A DNA stretch of 20,185 nucleotides, from the NCBI GenBank assembly GCA_030609765.1, contig JAUWTE010000006.1, forward strand, positions 1-20,185, written 5' to 3'. The translations under genes and the position numbers were made by a program. Positions 7,526-14,075 of this stretch are shown piece by piece. The notes below the pieces were generated by a model. That model saw nothing but the letters and a program-made list of their open reading frames with translations. It searched no databases and was not told the origin of the DNA. Each line of letters starts with the position of its first letter. Within the stretch, counting starts at the first letter, position 1. The DNA is from Acidobacteriota bacterium. GTDB lineage: Bacteria; Acidobacteriota; UBA890.

Positions 7526-7547
7526 TATCTAAAAACATTTTTGGATA
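7526..7547. repeat. AT-rich inverted repeat, operator-like
   Basis: The arms TATCTAAAAA (7526-7535) and TTTTTGGATA (7538-7547) are inverted copies with nine of ten positions paired (the exception is T/G), separated by CA. The dyad sits in an unusually AT-rich patch (about 7508-7549) within a GC-rich region, centred roughly 105 bp upstream of the predicted gapA transcription start and about 70 bp upstream of the weak rightward promoter candidate. It is most simply a binding site for a dimeric regulator or a bent-DNA element; the binding protein is unknown. Confidence 0.5.
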
Positions 7548-7607
7548 TCACCGCAGCTTGGCTCTCTGAGGACTGTGTTGGCGATCACTTACCCTTCGCC
7601 ACCCTGC

Positions 7608-7636
7608 TTGCGAGAGCCGGATTCGCTGCCTACACT
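7608..7636 (+). promoter_or_regulatory. Weak sigma70-like promoter candidate for the transglycosylase gene
   Basis: TTGCGA (7608-7613) and TACACT (7631-7636), four of six consensus matches each, are separated by 17 bases. This would start transcription near 7643, leaving a leader of about 215 nt that includes the CGGTCCG/CGGACCG hairpin. The match is modest and could be chance. Confidence 0.25.
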
Positions 7637-7859
7637 TTACCCGACCAACAACTACGGTCCGGCCTTCACTCATTGAGGTTGCGGACCGGCCACCGGCCAC
7701 GCTACTCAGCCCACCCTAGGTCGTGTGGTTCACGGGCCGCTCGGGCGGGGAAACTCTCGAGCCAGCCCAGTTATCCAAACAGACTAAGAAGATCGGTCTA
7801 CGCGCTGAGGCATCATCATCGCTGTATCCGGCAGCGGCGCGGAACAAGGAGCTATGACT

Positions 7860-8507
7860 ATGTGTAGTCCAATGAGGTGGCTGGCACTTGCGCTGATGGG
7901 GTTCTGCCTCATCTTGCTGCAGGTGATTCATCACCAGGCCACTGAGATGGACGAGCTGATAGGAAGCGCACGCGAACACCAGGCCGCTATTGGCCAGGTG
8001 CAGGCGCAGCTCGACGAACTGAAAATCGAAGCCGGCGTCCGCCACGTTCTGGACGCCCATGACATCAACGTCCCACGTCGCGACATCCAAGGCATCACCC
8101 AGAGCATCCTCGAGGTGAGCCATCATTACGATCTGGAGCCTGAGCTCATCCTGGCCGTGATCTTCACCGAGAGCAGCTTCAACGTCCATGCGGAGTCTCC
8201 CAAGGGAGCCGTCGGCCTCATGCAACTCATGCCGGCAACGGCCTTGGCAGTTGCGGACGAGCTGCAGCTCGAGTGGAAGGGCCGCCAGCTGCTCACGGAC
8301 CCGCAAATCAACATCCTCTTGGGAACCTCCTACCTGCGTTATCTGATGAAGATGTACAACGAGCAGGGACTCGACTATGCGCTCGCCGCATACAACGTCG
8401 GGCCGGGCCGGCTGAACGAGCTGGTGCGGGAGCGAGGGCGGCCACCGGCTCGCTATGCCGAGAAAGTTCGCACAGTGAGCGAGGAGCTACGCCGAGAGTT
8501 CTTCTAG
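7860..8507 (+). CDS. Membrane-anchored lytic transglycosylase (SLT domain)
   Basis: The protein is predicted to cleave the MurNAc-GlcNAc bond of peptidoglycan in the periplasm. A single hydrophobic segment (about residues 6-22) has too little downstream cleavage signal to be a clear signal peptide, so it probably anchors the protein. A glutamine- and glutamate-rich helical stretch (about 25-60) follows, then the SLT domain from about residue 75: catalytic glutamate E104 in FTESSFN, GAVGLMQLMPATA, and AAYNVGPGRL. Two ATGs are six bases apart (7854 and 7860). AAGGAG at 7846-7851 is 8 bases from the second and only 2 from the first, so I chose 7860 (215 residues). The NFACT gene follows 34 bases later and may be cotranscribed. 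Close relatives are annotated only as transglycosylase SLT domain proteins, so I give no gene symbol. Confidence 0.9.
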   Translation: MCSPMRWLALALMGFCLILLQVIHHQATEMDELIGSAREHQAAIGQVQAQLDELKIEAGVRHVLDAHDINVPRRDIQGITQSILEVSHHYDLEPELILAVIFTESSFNVHAESPKGAVGLMQLMPATALAVADELQLEWKGRQLLTDPQINILLGTSYLRYLMKMYNEQGLDYALAAYNVGPGRLNELVRERGRPPARYAEKVRTVSEELRREFF

Positions 8508-8541
8508 CCCGCCCGCAAGGCGGCGCACCCGGCTGGAGACC

Positions 8542-10422
8542 TTGGACCTAGTACTGCTTCGCCGGCTTTTGCGAGAGATGGGGCCCCTGCTCCAAGGGGC
8601 CCGCATCGATCAGGTCTATGGCCTGCCCCGGAACGATCTGGCCCTGGTCCTTGGGTACTCGGGGGCGCCTCGGCTGTGGTTCTGTACCGAACCGGACGAA
8701 CCACATCTGTACCAGCGCAGCGGACCGCACCCTACCCCGTCCCGTCCGCCCGCGTTCGCCATGGCCGCTCGCAAGTTGCTCTCGGGACGACGTATCGCCG
8801 GCCTGGAAGAGGTCGGCGATGACCGGGTGGTGACCTTACGCTGCAGTGGCAGCTCAGCAGGGTCTCTCGTCTTCGAAGTCATTCCCCGGCGCGCCACGGC
8901 GATGCTGGTCGATGACGATGGCGTCGTGCGTGCCGTCTGGCATCGACGCAGGAGTCGTATCAGGGCCGGCGAGCTCTACGAGCCGCCGCGCATGCCGCCG
9001 CGAGCGGACTCACAAGATCTCAGCGACGAAGACTGGCAGACGCTGGAGGCCTCCGGAGACACCCGAGCGATGAGTCGCGCCTTGGCCCGCACGTTGCGAG
9101 GTATGTCGCTCCTCGTGGCCAAGGAGGCCGCACACCAGTACTCCGAGGGCATGCCGCTGCGGAAGGCTGTGCTGCTCGAGCTCGAGCGCTCTCAGGAAGA
9201 GCTAACGGCGGCCTGCATTTACACGCCGGCACCACTCGACGAGCTCACGGAGCTACCGCCCCGTAGCCAGTTTCTGCTGGCACCCTATGAGCTCCAGCAC
9301 GCGGGAGATCTCATGGCCGTGCCCTTTCCCAGTTGCCGAGAGGCCGCTGCAGTTTTCTATCCGCTGCGCGCGCGGCTGCGCATCCTGCAGCGCGTGCGCA
9401 CCGAGCTGAGCTCAGCCCTCGACATGGCCGCAGCCCGCACCACTCGCACGTTGGAGGCGGTCTCCAAGGACCGTGCCTCACTGCGAGAGCCTGAGCGCTA
9501 TCGCCGCTGGGCGGACCTGATTCTGGCTCATCCCGATGCTGAAATGGAGGGAGGCGCACGAGAGGACGGGGCCCATGTGGTCGTCCCGGATGACTACGGT
9601 GACGGCGAGCCACTCGAGATCCCCATCGACCGCAAGAAGAATCTCGTCGAGAACGCCCAGGCGTACTACCGGCGCGCCCAGCGCGCGACGCGCAGCACAG
9701 AACGGACGCAGCAGAGGCGACGGGCCCTCGAGGCGCGCGGCACCCGAATTGCCAAGCTCCACCGTGAGGCTGCCGAAGTTATGGACCTGGGCTCGGCTCA
9801 GAGACTGGCACGGCGTGCCACTGCGGAGGGGGCTGATCTCAGGGCAGAACGCTGGCAAGAGCCCGAGGCTACCTTTCCGGCCACGGGCCAAGACGGTCTC
9901 GTGGTTGTGACCGATACCACGGTTGATGCCGACGGAGACGAGCATCGAACCCAGGACGGCGCCCCGACTGCGACGCGGAAGGTGGCTGCGGGCGTTTCGA
10001 CCTACGTGTCCAGCGACGGCTACGAGATCCTGGTCGGACGCAATGCCAGCGCCAATGATCGCCTCACGCACCGGATCGCAACACCTCACGACTGGTGGCT
10101 GCACGCAGAGGGGCCCGGCTCTCACGTTGTTGTACGCAACCCGAAACGGCAACAGGACCCACCGCCCGCAACGCTCTCCGAGGCGGCCTCCCTGGCGGCC
10201 TACTTCAGCTTCGCGCGCGGGGCGACAAAGGTGAACGTGCACCTCACGCAGGTACGTCACCTGCGCAAGCCCAGGGGCGCCGCACCCGGGCGGGTGATTC
10301 TCAAGTTGACGAGAACGGTGCTCGCCGAGCCTGTCTCGCCCAAGACGATGTTCGGTGAATCAGGCCGGGACGAAGACACAAAGAGCGAGCCCCCGACCCG
10401 CTCGGGGCCGGGGGCTCGCTGA
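8542..10422 (+). CDS. rqcH: NFACT family protein, RqcH-like ribosome quality control factor
   Basis: The family (RqcH in bacteria, NEMF/Rqc2 in eukaryotes) binds stalled 50S-peptidyl-tRNA complexes and recruits tRNA-Ala to add C-terminal alanine tails that mark incomplete proteins for degradation. The 626 residues show an NFACT-N domain (about 1-260) beginning LLQGARIDQVYGL, a long charged helical middle section (about 265-440), and an NFACT-R RNA-binding domain (about 480-596) with YVSSDGYEILVGRNASAND and WWLHAEGPGSHVVVRNP. D94-R95 in GDDRVV align with the Asp-Arg pair needed for tailing in Bacillus RqcH, so the protein may be active in tailing. The start is TTG; GGAG lies only 3 bases upstream, but the family's N-terminus fits this codon and no better start is nearby. 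The C-terminal codons form part of a terminator-like hairpin. Older names include fibronectin-binding protein A. Confidence 0.88.
   Translation: MDLVLLRRLLREMGPLLQGARIDQVYGLPRNDLALVLGYSGAPRLWFCTEPDEPHLYQRSGPHPTPSRPPAFAMAARKLLSGRRIAGLEEVGDDRVVTLRCSGSSAGSLVFEVIPRRATAMLVDDDGVVRAVWHRRRSRIRAGELYEPPRMPPRADSQDLSDEDWQTLEASGDTRAMSRALARTLRGMSLLVAKEAAHQYSEGMPLRKAVLLELERSQEELTAACIYTPAPLDELTELPPRSQFLLAPYELQHAGDLMAVPFPSCREAAAVFYPLRARLRILQRVRTELSSALDMAAARTTRTLEAVSKDRASLREPERYRRWADLILAHPDAEMEGGAREDGAHVVVPDDYGDGEPLEIPIDRKKNLVENAQAYYRRAQRATRSTERTQQRRRALEARGTRIAKLHREAAEVMDLGSAQRLARRATAEGADLRAERWQEPEATFPATGQDGLVVVTDTTVDADGDEHRTQDGAPTATRKVAAGVSTYVSSDGYEILVGRNASANDRLTHRIATPHDWWLHAEGPGSHVVVRNPKRQQDPPPATLSEAASLAAYFSFARGATKVNVHLTQVRHLRKPRGAAPGRVILKLTRTVLAEPVSPKTMFGESGRDEDTKSEPPTRSGPGAR
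10384..10420. terminator. 12-bp hairpin overlapping the rqcH stop, shared by convergent genes
   Basis: The perfect 12-bp stem AGCGAGCCCCCG (10384-10395) / CGGGGGCTCGCT (10409-10420) has an inner CCC/GGG pairing in its 13-base loop. It includes the last codons of rqcH and the first base of its TGA. On the minus strand it lies 27 bases after the stop of the 384-residue membrane protein gene and is followed by a T-rich CTCTTTGTGTCTT, so it looks like the terminator of that operon built into the neighbouring coding sequence. Confidence 0.65.
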
Positions 10423-10424
10423 AT

Positions 10425-10440
10425 TCCAGGTAACCCTGGA
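10425..10440. terminator. Small second hairpin next to the shared terminator
   Basis: TCCAGG (10425-10430) and CCTGGA (10435-10440) form a 6-bp stem with a TAAC loop in the 24-base gap between the two convergent stop codons. It probably supports transcript ending together with the larger hairpin beside it; no T tract follows. Confidence 0.35.
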
Positions 10441-10446
10441 GACGCT

Positions 10447-11601
10447 CTAGTAGCGCTCTCCGTCCTCGCCGTCAGCCGGCTGCTCGCCAGGGCTCGACTC
10501 CTCGCCGCCTTCCTCCACGACGACCTCGTCGACCTCGGCTTCCACCACCTCGACCTCCACTTCAGTGACAACGGGTGTGGAGTCGGCCACGAAGCCATTA
10601 GCCGGCGCCACAGGAGGTGGTGTCGTTGGTACCTGGCGGCGCAACCACGGCTGGTTGGAGCCAAAGCGGGTCGCGAAGACCGAGCCCAAGCCGACCAGTG
10701 CCGCTACCGTCCACATGAGGGAGCCGAAGACCGGGAAGTAACGCAGGATCCCGAGCACGGCACCTCCAGCCAGAACGATACCGATCTGGGAGGCTTCCGG
10801 GCGTCCCATCATGCGCATGACGCGGCTGCCAACGCTCTGGAACACAGCCACGATGCCGAAGATGTAGGCCAACCACCAGCCGAAGATCAGCGCCAGCAGG
10901 AACGGAATGCCGATCAACAGGAAGCACAAGACCAGCAGTATCAGGAAGACGAAGGCCAGAGCAAAAACGCCGACGAAGCCGATCACGCCGAGCCGCACGG
11001 GCTCGCGAGACACAGCATGACTCGCTGACGAGACTCTGTCCCCCACCAAGGCCACGGTCAGAATTGCCAACAGCAACCAGTAGAGGAACTGGGTCGTGCG
11101 GGTAAAGATGACGAACGGCGTGAAGCCCCACCAGCCGCCAAAATGGAAAGGTGACCAGCTACCGAACAGGTCATCCATGCCGTAGCCGAAGCTCACGTTC
11201 ACCAACTCGCCATCGATTACGGCCGATGGATCGCGCGAGATGCTGCCACCTACCACGGTCGCATTGCCATCCACGCGGGCACCCGGACCAAGCCGGAGCC
11301 TTCCTCCGATCACGGTGGCATCACCGCCGACACGACCGTTGATCGTGAGCTCGCCGCCGATCACGACGACCTCGCGCCGGGCGACGCCGTCAACACGGAT
11401 CGAGCCACCCACCGCCACCAGATCCTCGCGGGCAACCTCATCCTCTTCCACGACGATGCTGCTGCCCATGACGAAGCCACCGTCACCCGCCTGGACGTTG
11501 ATACAACCGACGGAGAGGGCACCGGCAAACAGCACCACCAGCACCCCACCCCACCTCCAGTCAGTGAGTGGCCACCCCTTTCGATGCGCCAGATTGGACA
11601 T
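10447..11601 (-). CDS. Exported bactofilin-like repeat protein with membrane helices and acidic tail
   Basis: I do not recognise a named gene. The 384 residues begin with an export signal (hydrophobic about 18-32) ending in LSVGC (C33), an imperfect lipobox. Residues about 44-136 contain five units of 17-19 residues of the type V-[VI]-G-G-x-[IL] followed by a V-x-G turn (AVGGSIRV, VIGGELTI, VIGGRLRL, VVGGSISR), a pattern expected of a short bactofilin-like beta-solenoid. An aromatic segment follows, then hydrophobic helices (about 163-187, 203-231, 231-256, 272-312), a proline-rich stretch and a strongly acidic valine/glutamate-rich tail (341-384). AGGAGGT stands 8 bases before the ATG, 25 bases after the anti-sigma stop. 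The operon context with an ECF sigma factor suggests an envelope-stress effector or signal input. Databases may label it polymer-forming cytoskeletal protein. Confidence 0.85.
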   Translation of the reverse strand: MSNLAHRKGWPLTDWRWGGVLVVLFAGALSVGCINVQAGDGGFVMGSSIVVEEDEVAREDLVAVGGSIRVDGVARREVVVIGGELTINGRVGGDATVIGGRLRLGPGARVDGNATVVGGSISRDPSAVIDGELVNVSFGYGMDDLFGSWSPFHFGGWWGFTPFVIFTRTTQFLYWLLLAILTVALVGDRVSSASHAVSREPVRLGVIGFVGVFALAFVFLILLVLCFLLIGIPFLLALIFGWWLAYIFGIVAVFQSVGSRVMRMMGRPEASQIGIVLAGGAVLGILRYFPVFGSLMWTVAALVGLGSVFATRFGSNQPWLRRQVPTTPPPVAPANGFVADSTPVVTEVEVEVVEAEVDEVVVEEGGEESSPGEQPADGEDGERY

Positions 11602-11626
11602 TAGCTTCGACCTCCTCGCCCGCCGT

Positions 11627-12232
11627 TCATTGCCGCCGTTGATAGTTCAGTACCATTCGAGTGAGAACATAGTTCAGTGTCACGGTCGCCAGCAGAACTC
11701 CTAGCTGCACCGCCAGCCCGCTGTTGCGCGCCAAATCGAAAAGCCCCAGCACAATCGTGCCCCCGACCCTGGCCAGTGCCATTGCCGGCGACAGGAAGCC
11801 GCCCACAGTGCTGATCACGAAGCTGCTGGCCTCGGCCAGGCCCGTGATGGCACTAGACAGCAAGCCCGTTGCGTTCGCACCCACCACTGCCTCTGAGCTG
11901 ATCGCCACCCAGGCGCCCAGGCCGAGCACGGCCGCGAGGGAGGCTGCCAAGCCGACGCTCCAGCCCGCTACCTTGCGCCAGGGCACTTCGGCCGGCGGTT
12001 GGAAGGCCGGCTGTTGTGCAACCCGGGCCATTACGGCCTCGGTGAAATCCAGTGGCGGCTCAATGCTGCGAAGCGACCCAATTCGCTCCAGAAATCTCGA
12101 TTCGTGCTCGAGTGCCTCGCGGCAGGTCTCACATTTCTCCAGATGCAGCTCGATCCACCGCGTCGCGTCGGGCGACAGCGCACCCTCGATGTAGGCGGAC
12201 AGTCGATCGTAATCTGGGCGATGGTCGCTCAT
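11627..12232 (-). CDS. Zinc-finger anti-sigma factor (zf-HC2/ZAS type), membrane-bound
   Basis: The protein should hold the adjacent ECF sigma factor inactive at the inner membrane until a signal releases it. The 201 residues start with a short cytoplasmic domain carrying the anti-sigma zinc motif H30-x3-C34-x2-C37 (HLEKCETC), preceded by LSAYIEGALS, typical of the family. A linker runs to about 87, followed by a clear transmembrane helix (about 88-111) and two or three further hydrophobic segments (about 122-145, 152-167, 174-195), more membrane than the usual single-pass form. The start codon overlaps the sigma stop in ATGA, the standard translational coupling of sigma/anti-sigma pairs. Release could be by regulated proteolysis or by redox or zinc change; the sequence does not decide this. 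Confidence 0.9.
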   Translation of the reverse strand: MSDHRPDYDRLSAYIEGALSPDATRWIELHLEKCETCREALEHESRFLERIGSLRSIEPPLDFTEAVMARVAQQPAFQPPAEVPWRKVAGWSVGLAASLAAVLGLGAWVAISSEAVVGANATGLLSSAITGLAEASSFVISTVGGFLSPAMALARVGGTIVLGLFDLARNSGLAVQLGVLLATVTLNYVLTRMVLNYQRRQ

Positions 12233-12834
12233 GATGTCTCAGCGCCGGCAACGACGGGGGATTCGTTTTCGAACAGATCCGTGAGCGAGCGGCGCAAGGC
12301 CTCTCGCGCGCGAAAGATCCTCGTTTTCACGGTACCGATCGGGAGCTCGAGGGCATCCGCTATCTCTTCATAAGACAGGTCGGCAGCATGTCGCAAGACG
12401 ATCGGCTCACGGTACTTCTCAGGCAACGCCTGGACCGCGGCCGAGATGCGGTCCTCGAACTCGCCCTCCAAATACATTGTATCGGGAGCCGGCCCCAGGG
12501 ACGCCACCTCACGCGAGCCCGTGCCATCCTCAAACTCTATCGGAGCATCCAAGGACACCGTCGGGACGCGGCGCCGGCGCAGCTCATCAATCGCGGCATT
12601 TCGCGCGATGCGAAACAACCACGCGGCAAACGGGTAGCGCGGCTGATACGTCGCCAGGGCCGAATAGGCCTTCAGAAAGATGTCCTGTGACAGATCCACA
12701 GCGTCCTCGTAATTGCCAAGCATGCGACAGACATAATTGACGATTTGCGACTGGTATCGCCCGACCAATTCAGCGTAGCGGTGCTGGTGTCCATTTAGTA
12801 CCGCTTCCACGATGGCTCTATCGTCAGTGTCCAT
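12229..12834 (-). CDS. ECF (extracytoplasmic function) RNA polymerase sigma factor, RpoE-like
   Basis: This sigma factor redirects RNA polymerase to stress promoters. The 201 residues have region 2 at about 22-90 (VDLSQDIFLKAYSAL, then AAWLFRIARNAAIDELRRRR) and region 4 at about 133-186 (LPEKYREPIVLRHAADLSY, then EIADALELPIGTVKTRIFRA), joined by an acidic linker, with no region 1.1 or 3, as in group 4 sigma factors. The region 4 sequence resembles the RpoE/SigW-like groups. The ATG has only a weak Shine-Dalgarno sequence. It heads an operon with its anti-sigma factor (ATGA overlap) and the bactofilin-like membrane protein. An ECF-like promoter and a direct repeat lie just upstream, so autoregulation is plausible. 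Confidence 0.95.
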   Translation of the reverse strand: MDTDDRAIVEAVLNGHQHRYAELVGRYQSQIVNYVCRMLGNYEDAVDLSQDIFLKAYSALATYQPRYPFAAWLFRIARNAAIDELRRRRVPTVSLDAPIEFEDGTGSREVASLGPAPDTMYLEGEFEDRISAAVQALPEKYREPIVLRHAADLSYEEIADALELPIGTVKTRIFRAREALRRSLTDLFENESPVVAGAETS

Positions 12835-12855
12835 CTACAATTTCATCGTCGTTTG

Positions 12856-12885
12856 TTAGTACGGCCTGGGAGGCGGTTTGTTTCG
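12856..12885 (-). promoter_or_regulatory. Candidate autoregulated ECF promoter of the sigma operon
   Basis: On the minus strand CGAAAC (12880-12885) and GTACTAA (12856-12862) are 17 bases apart and resemble the AAC-type -35 and the TCTAA/TCAAA-type -10 elements of ECF promoters. Transcription would start about 15 bases before the sigma ATG. The match is partial, and the true consensus of this sigma factor is unknown. Confidence 0.3.
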
Positions 12886-12889
12886 CCCA

Positions 12890-12906
12890 AACAGGCTAGA
12901 ACAGGC
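12890..12906. repeat. 7-bp direct repeat with one-helical-turn period upstream of the sigma gene
   Basis: AACAGGC occurs at 12890-12896 and again at 12900-12906, a period of 10 bases, in the 146-base divergent gap between the sigma gene and yggS. It lies just upstream of the candidate ECF -35. Such spacing suits a regulator binding one face of the helix, but two 7-mers can also arise by chance. Confidence 0.3.
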
Positions 12907-12980
12907 CTATCCGCACCGATTCGTGGTCGATGCCACGGAGCTTGGATGGCTTCGGTGGCCGAATGCTAACATCCGTTCGC

Positions 12981-13670
12981 ATGCATGACATCGCCACCAA
13001 CATAGAATCCGTTCGCCGGCGCATCACCGTGGCCGCAGAGGATGCGGGGCGGGCTGCCTCCGATATCGCTCTGCTGGCCGTTTCCAAGAGAGTCGACCAG
13101 GAGCGCATCGAGGCGGCCCTGGGCTGTGGCATCGAGGCCCTCGGCGAAAACCGAGTCCAGGAGGCGGAGGTCAAGATACCCCTGATCTCGGGACCCGCTC
13201 AATGGCATTTCATCGGGCCGCTACAAAGCAACAAGGCACGACGGGCCGGGGCGCTTTTCGATACGATCCACTCTGTCGACCGGGACTCACTGATCTCCCG
13301 TCTCGCCGCTGCCCCACGGCGCGAAGGGAGGATCCTGGGCATCTATGTACAGGTGGCTGCTGCAGCGCTGGTGGAGCCCACCCGGATTGTCGAGGCAACC
13401 CTCTCTCTGTGCCGGCAAGTCGAGACCACAGATGCTCTGAGGCTGGACGGGCTGATGACGATGGCCCCCTACGATCCCGATCCGGAAGCTGCCCGGCCGA
13501 CTTTTCAGGGGCTGAGTTGGTTGCGTGATCGCATCCAGGAAGAAGGGGAGTTCACCACCCCTCTGGGGCTGTCGATGGGAATGACCGGGGATTTCGAAGT
13601 GGCGATCCAGGAGGGTGCTACGATCGTCAGAGTGGGCACCGCGATCTTCGGACCGAGGCAACCGCGGTAG
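12981..13670 (+). CDS. yggS: YggS family pyridoxal phosphate homeostasis protein
   Basis: YggS/PLPBP is a cytoplasmic PLP-binding TIM-barrel protein with no known enzyme activity that keeps vitamin B6 and amino-acid pools in balance. With the ATG at 12981 it has 229 residues starting MHDIATNIESVRRRI, the family's usual N-terminus; the frame could extend to 12930, but those residues are unconserved. K36 in LLAVSK is the PLP lysine, followed by GENRVQEA (56-63), WHFIGPLQSNK (75-85), LSMGMTGDFEVAI (197-209) and VRVGTAIFG (216-224). Unusually, the stretch at 124-135 reads VQVAAAALVEPT where relatives have an Asn-x-x-x-Glu-x-x-Lys-x-Gly signature. I see no frameshift that restores it. yggT follows after 40 bases; the proC often found between them is absent. 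Confidence 0.92.
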   Translation: MHDIATNIESVRRRITVAAEDAGRAASDIALLAVSKRVDQERIEAALGCGIEALGENRVQEAEVKIPLISGPAQWHFIGPLQSNKARRAGALFDTIHSVDRDSLISRLAAAPRREGRILGIYVQVAAAALVEPTRIVEATLSLCRQVETTDALRLDGLMTMAPYDPDPEAARPTFQGLSWLRDRIQEEGEFTTPLGLSMGMTGDFEVAIQEGATIVRVGTAIFGPRQPR

Positions 13671-13710
13671 CCACCCCGTTGACATTCCAGATGTCCGACA
13701 GGAGAGACCA

Positions 13711-14004
13711 GTGTTCGTGATCAAGAACTTGCTCGAGGCGGTAGCATACGTGTTGAACATGGCACTGTCGCTCTACATGTTCATCATCGTTGCCAGAGCT
13801 CTGATCTCGTGGGTTTCGCCGAGTCCCTACAATCCGATCGTGCAGTTCTTGTACACCGTGACCGAACCGGTCCTGCGACCCGTGCGACGGCGCCTGCCGG
13901 CCACCGGCGTCGACATTTCGCCGATCATCGTGATTCTGGCGATCGTATTCCTGCAGCAGTTCCTGGTGCTCTCCCTGTACCAGGTCGCCCAGCTGATCGG
14001 CTAG
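13711..14004 (+). CDS. yggT: YggT family integral membrane protein
   Basis: This small inner-membrane protein belongs to a family (PF02325) linked to osmotic tolerance and, in relatives beside division genes, to cell or chloroplast division; its exact role is unclear. From GTG at 13711, with AGGAG about 6 bases upstream, it has 97 residues: TM1 at about 10-35 (ending IIVARALISWVSP), the conserved loop PYNPIVQFLYTVTEPVLRPVRR (NP...TEP...R pattern), then DISPI and TM2 at about 70-92. The frame extends upstream to 13615, but that part overlaps yggS and is unconserved. It is in operon with yggS. Confidence 0.92.
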   Translation: MFVIKNLLEAVAYVLNMALSLYMFIIVARALISWVSPSPYNPIVQFLYTVTEPVLRPVRRRLPATGVDISPIIVILAIVFLQQFLVLSLYQVAQLIG

Positions 14005-14021
14005 CCTGCACATCTTCCCGC

Positions 14022-14043
14022 GGTTGCCACCGGCCGGCAAACC
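14022..14043. terminator. Bulged hairpin between convergent yggT and the DUF4845-like gene
   Basis: GGTTGCC (14022-14028) pairs with GGCAAACC (14036-14043) with one bulged A and a 7-base loop. It lies in the 71-base convergent gap, 17 bases past the yggT stop. No T tract follows, so termination activity is uncertain. Confidence 0.3.
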
Positions 14044-14075
14044 TCGCGCAGCCACAACCTCTCGCGATCCTCGGG

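Larger units (their letters stand above)
7346..7853. other. 508-base divergent intergenic region (gapA / lytic transglycosylase)
   Basis: This is the only non-coding stretch over 300 bases in the window. It holds the gapA promoter (7438-7466), an AT-rich 22-bp inverted repeat (7526-7547), a weak rightward promoter candidate (7608-7636) and an inverted repeat CGGTCCG/CGGACCG (7655-7661 with 7682-7688, 20-nt loop) that would lie in the rightward leader. Open frames here (for example 7433-7867 on the + strand) have no family signal and look like chance. Confidence 0.6.

Noticed and set aside
7433..7867. Possible 144-codon gene in the gapA/transglycosylase gap
   Set aside because: It begins inside the gapA promoter, has no ribosome site or motif, overlaps the transglycosylase start and contains the AT-rich dyad.
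12930..12980. Longer yggS start
   Set aside because: The extra 17 residues are unconserved; the family N-terminus and K36 position match the ATG at 12981.
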